A stretch of 64,000 bases of DNA, taken from Delphinus delphis (lineage: Eukaryota; Chordata; Mammalia; Artiodactyla; Delphinidae). The DNA is taken from positions 153,936,044 through 154,000,043 of the forward strand of contig NC_082684.1 in the NCBI RefSeq assembly GCF_949987515.2, written 5' to 3'. The notes below the pieces were generated by a model. It did no database searches. It saw nothing but the letters and a program-made list of their open reading frames with translations, and was not told the DNA's origin. Shown one piece after another: positions 57,321 through 64,000 of this stretch. The position numbers were made by a program, and so were the translations under genes. Within the stretch, counting starts at the first letter, position 1, and each line of letters opens with the position of its first letter.

Positions 57321-58283
57321 GAGGGGAGAGGGCTATGACAACAATTTTGTTAACAGTAAATTCCCTTGTATATGCAGCTATATGAGCTAGGTCCCCAAAA
57401 TGAGATTTTAATTGTTATTTTGAAAACGGGAAGATACCCTTAGAATTTTGGTAAGAGAGGACAGAGCTAGAATCTTCATATTCGACTATCTCTAGATTGG
57501 AGAAAATGGTGCACTATATTTTAATATGTGTAAGGTAGCTATTATTTGAGCAGCAGGATATCTGCTCTATGGTATAATGACATCCTTTAAGGATTTTACT
57601 GTATTATTATCATTATTACTTGCCTCTTGAAAACTAATCTTATCATATTTTATATTTGGTGTGAATGTGAGGTGGGCAGTGATAAACCAACTTAGTAATA
57701 ATGGCAATGATTAATGTGAACTATTATTCTTTAGAGTCACTCATTATTTTATTATTCAGATAAAACTAATATCATGCAGATTTTAGTGCCATGCATATTA
57801 TGTTGAGATTTAAAATGTGTCTTTTAAATTCCAGGTGGCTAGGTGTTCTGCTTTCTGAATTGTCACTGAACTCTGACAGCCAGTCAGTTTCATTATGGGG
57901 ACATGCCCCCAGCAAGGCTGTAAATGGAGGTTACACAATTTTTAGGGTATGAGAGACTCAGTCTTATTCACAGAATACGTCAAAGGTTAGTATTTATTTC
58001 CTTTTCCCCGTATGCATTCTGTGGAACTTTGAAATGTAGGTAGTGAACTAGGGTTTGTAAATCAAATGCTATACAGAAAGCACCAGTTTTGGGAAAGTGT
58101 ACCCTGAGTGCTTTTGTAAGGAAAGCTTTTGAAACAAGGATGCCCATTTATAAAAAGACATGTCTTAAGAATTTGGAGTATTTTTAAGATCCCATACTCT
58201 TAGAGGACTACAAACACAGTAGGAGATTTTTTTTTAACTTTTTTTTTTTTTAGTGGTATGAGAGACGGCAATCTTTTTTAAAA

Positions 58284-58643
58284 ATTGTGTATTTACTTTT
58301 GGCTGTGTTGTGTCTTCGTTGCTGCATGCAGGCTTTCTCCAGTTGTGGCGAGCAGGGGCTACTCTTTGTTGCGGTGCTCGGGCTTCTCATTGCGGTGGCT
58401 TCTCTTGTTGCGGAGCACAGGCTCTAGGCATGCAGGCTTCAGTAGTTGTGGCATGCGGACTCCAGTACTTGTGGCACATGGGCTCAGTAGTTGTGGCTCT
58501 CAGGCTCTAGAGAGCAGGCTTGGTAGTTGTGGCGCACGGGCTTAGTTGCTCTGCGGCATGTAGGATCTTCCTGGACCAGGGCTTGAACCCGTGTCCTCTG
58601 CATTGGCAGGCAGATTCTTAACCACTACACCCCCAGGGAAGTC
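58284..58643 (-). mobile_element. CHR SINE, long type
   Basis: ttttggctgtgttgtgtctt through cagtagttgtggc motifs to ccccagggaagtc. Perfect 16-bp duplication cacagtaggagatttt at 58215-58230 and 58644-58659. About 50 bp of T-rich sequence lies between the left duplication and the element body. Confidence 0.95.
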
Positions 58644-58664
58644 CACAGTAGGAGATTTTAAACG

Positions 58665-59785
58665 CACTTACAGTAGAAGCCACGCCCCTGTAAGAAGGTG
58701 GCATGTCTCCAACCCGAAACAGACACTCATCACTTCTGATCACCAGGTGAGTAGATCAACAGCCTCATGTCTGGTCCTCCCCAACGAGGTCTTAGATTGA
58801 TGGTCTACTGATTTCCTTTCGATGGACACTGGGGTCAGACAAACCATGAACGGGGCTGTCCTTTGAAGCTGTTCTAGAAATAACAGAGCAGAGACCTCAC
58901 GCAGGCCTCCACACTCCGAGGAAAGGGAGGAAGATCGTCCCTTTGGTCCAGACACTCCTCTGCTCCAATTCTTATCAGAATTGCGAGTGGCTCCATTGGC
59001 ACCATTGAGGGTGATTAATGATGGGGTGAAATCCTGGAGTTCGAAGGGCACACAGGCAAAATTTTTATTTTCATGGGATTCTATGACTTGTGACAGGCCC
59101 CACGTGATGGGATTTGTAATTGTCAGTATTGTCAAAATGGCATTTCTTTTCCCTTTTCCCGTGACTACTGCCTCTGTGTAATTTGTCACACGAGCTATCA
59201 AACAGAGCATCAGAGAAAGTGGGAAAACCAACAAAAGCATATGCACCCTCTTTGTATCCATATCTCTGTCCGCTGTTATTAAATCAGTTACTAAGGCTCA
59301 GTTTTGAGTGGGCTTCTTTGGGTGGAATTGCTCTTTGATCATCTGGTAACTGTCAGCTGAGGCTTTAACTCTTTACTGGTTAAGCCCTTTTAGCTCCCTT
59401 AAGAGAGAATATAAGTACCAATGAAATAAAATGAAGTAAAATAGAATAAAATGGTATCGATGCAGAGGAAGTGGCGGTTCGTCTTAAAGTAAATAGCATA
59501 AATATGCAAAGACTTAGGGAAGAGAGTCACTGGCCTAACTTGCACAAATAAAGGACGAAGGCCATGTTCAAAATAGTGCCGATTTATTCTCTCTCTATTC
59601 CAGGCGAAATTCCTCCGCGTGAAAATTATTTGTATCTACTGAAAAAGCTTTCCTCCAGTAATTTAATGTAGTCCATTCAATAACACTTATTCAACAAAAA
59701 TGTCTTTAAAGGAAAACCAACCAGGAGGCGATAGTGCATGTTATCTTGGAAAATAAGTTGTGATATCAAATTGTTTGAGTCGGAA
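58665..59785. other. Unassigned sequence
   Basis: No repeat recognised; contains the open frame at 58740-59261. TAAAATGAAGTAAAATAG-like short repeats lie at 59420-59455. Confidence 0.4.
58740..59261 (-). other. Unrecognised 173-codon open reading frame
   Basis: Starts at ATG 59261 and stays open to 58740. Residues 8-22 (MLLLVFPLSLMLCLI) are strongly hydrophobic, like a signal peptide or membrane anchor, followed by an Asn-Tyr-Thr glycosylation sequon. The rest is low in cysteine and matches no domain I know. It is the longest frame here that is not made of repeats, but about one such frame is expected by chance in 64 kb. No TATA, splice or polyA context supports it. Confidence 0.15.
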
Positions 59786-59789
59786 CTAC

Positions 59790-59990
59790 TTTCTATTTTT
59801 TTAATTTGAGTGGGCAAGGTATGGAAACCTCTCCGTTCTTCAGTTTTCTCTTCTGTTACCTGGGGATGATAATTGTATCTCTCTTTAAGGGTTTTGGTGA
59901 ATATTAAATGTGTTAATATATGTAGGGGGCCCAGAACAATACCTAGTACACGATAAGAGTTTTGTAAATGTTAACCAATATTATCGCAGG
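59790..59990 (+). mobile_element. MIR SINE
   Basis: ttcttcagttttctcttctg, then ggtgaatattaaatgtgtta and caatacctagtacacgataa are sense MIR through its 3' end. Confidence 0.8.
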
Positions 59991-59994
59991 CCAG

Positions 59995-60405
59995 CAATGG
60001 GGCAGGGATGGAGATAGAATAGACTGAATTTTCAATGTCTAAGAAAGTCAGAATTAGTAGTAAAAATATGATAAACACACAAATAATATGAGATAGAATG
60101 TGCTCCGTCAAAAAGAAGGAACAAAATTCTGCGGCAAGGGATATTATTTAAAGAAAGCTGTCGTGATCATCTTGCCTTGACACAATGAGAGTTAAGCTTA
60201 AAATGTTTATAGGTGTGGTCTTGAGTAATTGCACTGGAGATATTTGCACCTCTCAGCATGTTGGTTGGAAGACTTTTGCAGATCTGTGCTTTCTTGAGCT
60301 AAAGGAGTTGAAGCAATTAGGAACTGAGCATTACAAGTAAATCACACAACTAGGAATCATCCTGAATTTCTAGTGATGTAAATTTGGGACGATGAATCAG
60401 TGAAC
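59995..60405. other. Unassigned sequence
   Basis: No gene or repeat recognised. Confidence 0.4.
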
Positions 60406-60418
60406 TACAGATTCCTTC

Positions 60419-60629
60419 TTTTTTTTTTTTTTTTTTTGCGGTACGCGGACCTCTCACTGTTGTGGCCTCTCCCGTTGCGGAGCACAGGTTCCGGACGCGC
60501 AGGCTCAGTGGCCGTGGCTCACGGGCCCAGCCGCTCCGCGGTATGTGGGATCTTCCCGGACTGGGGCACGAACCCGTGTCCCCTGCATCGGCAGGCAGAC
60601 TCTCAACCACTGCGCCACCACGGAAGCCC
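60419..60629 (-). mobile_element. CHR SINE, short type
   Basis: T19 tail, full body ending accacggaagccc (one change in the terminal motif). Flanks attccttc and attcctcc are a short imperfect duplication. Confidence 0.95.
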
Positions 60630-60809
60630 AATTCCTCCGTTTAATGGCAGAGAAAGGATAAAGGTGGCCTGCAATTGGCCTTTCTCTGTCCTTCTGCCTG
60701 AATAAGGCCCTCAGCCCGTCCTAATCATCACACCTACCTCTCAGCAGGGCGCTTGCCCAGAAGGCAAAATAGAGCTGAGTTTACTGCAGATGAAGTTCCC
60801 TCTTACTCA

Positions 60810-61013
60810 GCATTTTTGTTCCATTCACGTCTTCAACTGATTTGATGATGCCCAGCTCCCCACATTGGGGAGGGCCCGCTACTTGACTGAGTCCACGATT
60901 CAAATGCTAAACTCATCTGAAAACACCCGCACAGACTCACCCAGTATGTTTGACAACATATCTGGGCCCATCGTGGCTCAGTCAAGTTGACATAAAATTA
61001 ACCATCACAGATG
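60810..61013 (+). mobile_element. Unnamed LTR/MER-type repeat, copy 1
   Basis: ttttgttccattcacgtctt, then ccccacattggggagggc, tcaaatgctaaactcatctg and acataaaattaaccatcaca. Same family as 61845-62165. I recognise it as dispersed but cannot name it. Confidence 0.55.
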
Positions 61014-61169
61014 GGGAGATGAAGCAAAGTTGATTATTCTTCTCGGTTGATAGAAGAAAACAACTGAGTTTACTTGGAAATAGCCAGTCTTTAATAGAGA
61101 TCCTTACTCTCAATTTTGCTGCCAGGATTTGGACAGTTGAGTCGATGGGTATTCAAAAATAGGTGATTG

Positions 61170-61310
61170 GTTATCCATACATTTATTCAGTGTATCAATT
61201 CACCACTGATCAACAAACATCTGTTGAGAGCCTGCTGTGTGCCACCGCCAGGTATAAAATGGTGAATCCAAACAGACAGAGTCCTTTCCCTCAAAGTTAA
61301 ACATTGGGGT
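61170..61310 (-). mobile_element. L2 3' end fragment
   Basis: atcaacaaacatctgttgag, then agcctgctgtgtgccaccg and gtcctttccctcaaagtt are antisense L2. Confidence 0.75.
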
Positions 61311-61399
61311 CAGTCACGTCTATTTACAAGATTCTAATTTAGTTACTAATTTATTCTTATTCTAATGACTTTGAAAAAGGTAAATGGATGAGATTTAGA

Positions 61400-61490
61400 A
61401 TTAAATAAGGCTCAGAAAGATTGTCTCACCTGAGGTCACAAGGCACATTGTCATTGGAGCCTTGAAAGCTGGGCTGGACCAAGCTGCTCT
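61400..61490 (-). mobile_element. MIR fragment
   Basis: taaggctcagaaagattgtc, then tcacctgaggtcacaagg is antisense MIR. Confidence 0.6.
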
Positions 61491-61699
61491 GAATGACACT
61501 GGCCCACCTAGAGCAGTCCAGTAACAAGACATAGTCCTACAGAATGCCTGCCAGACGATCCTAGGATGCTTTTATAATTTCGAACTGCATTTTAGTCATT
61601 TTTATTGGCTCTTCCTGTAACACCCTGTGTGGTCTTTTGACAATGTTACCTTCATTTTAAAGTTAGACAAAAACAAGTCTTTGTGCAAAAAGGGGTAAG

Positions 61700-61790
61700 G
61701 TGGGAATCAAATGAGAGAATTTTTTAAGTGACCCAAGGTAATATAAAGAGCTCATGGCAGAGCTGAGATCGGAACTCATAATCAGTGGGA
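61700..61790 (-). mobile_element. MIR fragment
   Basis: aagtgacccaaggtaatata, then catggcagagctgagatcgg is antisense MIR. Confidence 0.55.
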
Positions 61791-61844
61791 AGCTTTTTGA
61801 GCTCTACTGTTTCCCAGACTTAACGTAGTTTTATTATAGGAATT

Positions 61845-62165
61845 GGCTCACGGGCGTATGGAGGCCAAGAAGTCCCACTGTCTGCCATCTGCAAGTTGGA
61901 GACCCAGGAAAGTCAGTGGGGGTAATCCAGTGAGTCCAAAAGTTTGAGAACCAGGGTTGCAAATGTCTAAGGCAGGGAAAAAATGGACGTCCCAACTCAA
62001 GAAGAGAGAGACTGAATTTGCCTTTTCTTCATGTTTTTATTCCATTCCAGTCCCCAGTGGATTGGATAGTGCCTGCCCATACTGGGGAGGACAATCTTCT
62101 TTCCTTGGTCTGCTGAATCAAATGCTAGTCTCTTCCAGAAACACCCTTACAGACACACATCTAGA
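61845..62165 (+). mobile_element. Unnamed LTR/MER-type repeat, copy 2
   Basis: tggctcacgggcgtatggag, then ctgccatctgcaagttggag, catactggggaggacaatct and agaaacacccttacagacac. It extends further 5' than copy 1 and lacks its last ~50 bases. Confidence 0.55.
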
Positions 62166-62169
62166 AACA

Positions 62170-62405
62170 ATTCTTACCTTCTTTCTTTCTGCTATAGAAT
62201 ATGTCCTGAGACAATGAATTGGCATGATATTTTCTGATTTGAGCACAAGCTCTGGGGTACTTGGGTTAGCTGGACTTACATTTTGTATCCCCTGTGAATT
62301 AGTATTTCTTAGGAAGTGGGTTTCAGAATACTGGTTTCCATGATCGAAATATGTTTGGGAAATTCCTCCATAGAATATACGCCTCATGTGGACAGGCTAC
62401 GTTTT
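62170..62405. other. Unassigned sequence
   Basis: Nothing recognised. Confidence 0.4.
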
Positions 62406-62409
62406 CATG

Positions 62410-62500
62410 GCAATATGCTTAGCATCTAAAATTATGCACCTACCCTGGCACATGGTTGACACTCGCTAAATATTTGTTGAACGACTGAATCTAGGAAAAC
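62410..62500 (+). mobile_element. L2 3' end fragment
   Basis: taccctggcacatggttgac, then actcgctaaatatttgttga is the sense L2 terminus. Confidence 0.8.
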
Positions 62501-62504
62501 TTTT

Positions 62505-63260
62505 CACCTTCACATATTTTCCTGTTTAAGGTCTTGAAAAATCGATGAGGGACACTTGCTTCACTTTTTAAAATTCAGTCTTTACTCTGTCATTTCTGGG
62601 GAACCTACTTTGGGAAGCCCTTCTGGAAGATATCTTCTTGTCTGGCTCCCATGAAAAGGAGGGCAACTTTGATCATTAAAAGGCTTTGGAGGAGGAGGCA
62701 GTCGTAGTCATGTTGATGGTGGGGTTTGCTTCCTGTTTCCAAGATGTTGAAAAGCATAGAATGCTGCGTGAAGAGGCACTTGGGGATTCTTCCTGGACAG
62801 CAAACAGCTCTTACAAAACAACCATTTGATGAGCTCAGTACAAATGAATCGGAAACATATGAATTCAATTTCCCTTGAAACCCATGTGACTTTAACAATT
62901 AAACATCATCACGATTAGTAGGGAAACAAATACACAACAGGGATTTCATGGAGTCCAAACATTGGAGAACATGTCTGAGGTCTTCCCTGAGCCCCAGATG
63001 GGGTCATTCCCATAGAACACGGGGAGTCTGGCTGTTCTACTGGTGACAGGAAAAAAAAACATCCTTTTTCCATTGCAACCTGTTGGGGACATGAGGAATG
63101 ACTCTCCCAGCAGCTCCGTGGAGGAGAAATGGGTATTTTCTTAAAGATGATGGGTGGAGTAGAGTTAGGATTCGGGAGGATTATAATTTTCTGTTTATTA
63201 CACTGATAATGTACCTGGAGAGATAAAGTGCACAAGTGTTGGGTATGTGTCTGTTTTACA
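62505..63260. other. Unassigned sequence
   Basis: Minus-strand frames at 62605-62898 (97 codons) and 62915-63274 (119 codons) lack recognisable domains. No repeat named. Confidence 0.4.
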
Positions 63261-63264
63261 GTCA

Positions 63265-63410
63265 CGCTCTCCAAGGAACTCCAATCTCTCCAAAGGCATT
63301 ATCTCATTTGTTTTTATTATTTGTGCCCAAGAGGCGTATGTGATTATTCCGGTTCCACATTTAGGAGCAGAACCTGTGGCCAAGATCGCACAGCTGGCCC
63401 ATGGACCGGC
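63265..63410 (-). mobile_element. MIR SINE
   Basis: aaaggcattatctcatttgt, then tgtggccaagatcgcacagc are antisense MIR. Confidence 0.65.
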
Positions 63411-63414
63411 CAGA

Positions 63415-64000
63415 CAAGAGTGAACCTCTCCAGCTCTCAGCCTGATGATGTCCACCTCTGGATCCACCTGCCTCTGGATTAACAAAGCCATGTACAGCAT
63501 TACTATATATTAACTTGAGATTGGGTCTCCCAAGGGGAATTCTGGCTCTTGCCAGTGAAGCTGTAGCACTGAGCAAACGGCTAAGGAAGATACAATTAAT
63601 TTTTCCCTCATGAGTAAAATCATTCTATAAACTATCTCAGCAGCCTCTGGGGCTGGATGCAAGACACTGAATTATATATCACTGAAGCTGATCTTTCCAT
63701 CACACAGCTCGAGGCCAAAATGAAAACCCAAAAGGCCATATTATCGCATGTCAGTATCCTAACTTAATGGGTGTGGCAGTTTTCTAATTGGTTCAGACAT
63801 GGGGGAAAACCTTGGGCCCCCCCTCACTTCCTTTCAAAAGTATGGTAAATGTATTCTTTTTGCACCCATAGGGACTAGTCTGTATGATCTAATGTTTGGA
63901 GCTTTCTATATCTATTTCATCTTTCTCAAATATTTTTTCCCCACAAGATGATCCTTCAGGGTTTATTTAATATGATATTTTAAAGCTTGAGAGAAATTCA
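63415..64000. other. Unassigned sequence
   Basis: Nothing recognised up to the window end. Confidence 0.4.

Larger units (their letters stand above)
55655..58210. other. Unassigned, apparently unique sequence
   Basis: About 2.5 kb without recognised repeats other than the two polypyrimidine tracts listed separately. The part 55920-56160 is CpG-poor, carries tgatgacatttg and taattatcatcatt words and might be a conserved noncoding element; this cannot be tested here. Confidence 0.4.

Overview
The window is mammalian nuclear DNA and almost certainly from a cetacean. The evidence is 16 copies of the tRNA-derived CHR SINE family of whales and hippos (12 of a short ~200 bp type, 4 of a longer ~330 bp type), two more short tRNA-SINE-like copies, many cetartiodactyl-type L1 3' ends, and the ancient MIR, L2, MLT1, MER5A and hAT-Charlie layers shared by placental mammals. 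Several SINEs have near-perfect target-site duplications and full A tails, so they are fairly recent. I cannot name the species. Repeat family names are assigned by eye from memory, without alignment.

I find no convincing protein-coding exon, no functional RNA gene and no CpG-island promoter. Most long open frames are antisense or sense readings of SINEs, L1s or microsatellites. The stretch is therefore intergenic or deep intronic; the sequence does not say which.

Layout: 0-7 kb has L1 3' ends, two LTRs (one a clean solo MLT1) and a stack of L1/L1/SINE at 5.76-6.53 kb. 7-13 kb is mostly unassigned, with L1 and two MIRs. 13-20.2 kb is a mosaic of old L1 with five CHR SINEs. 20-32 kb is mostly unassigned, with an MLT1 fragment, L2, MIR and large CA, TG/TA and AT microsatellites. 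32-43 kb has L2, MIR and L1 remnants and two SINEs. 43.78-46.12 kb is the richest locus: a decayed hAT-family transposase gene split by two SINEs and a 5'-inverted L1. 46-55 kb is L1-rich, ending in an open frame made of MER5A plus the L1 ORF2 C-terminus. 55-64 kb is mostly unassigned, with two polypyrimidine tracts, two SINEs, MIR/L2 fragments and two copies of an unnamed repeat.

No genes cooperate here. What the window records is transposition history: L1 machinery acting on itself and on SINEs, older DNA transposons, and decay. The most unusual observations are a young SINE whose differences are dominated by sense-strand A-to-G changes (44.44-44.66 kb), reuse of one L1 endonuclease site by an L1 and then a SINE (45.14-45.97 kb), and the MER5A/L1 chimeric open frame (54.44-54.97 kb).
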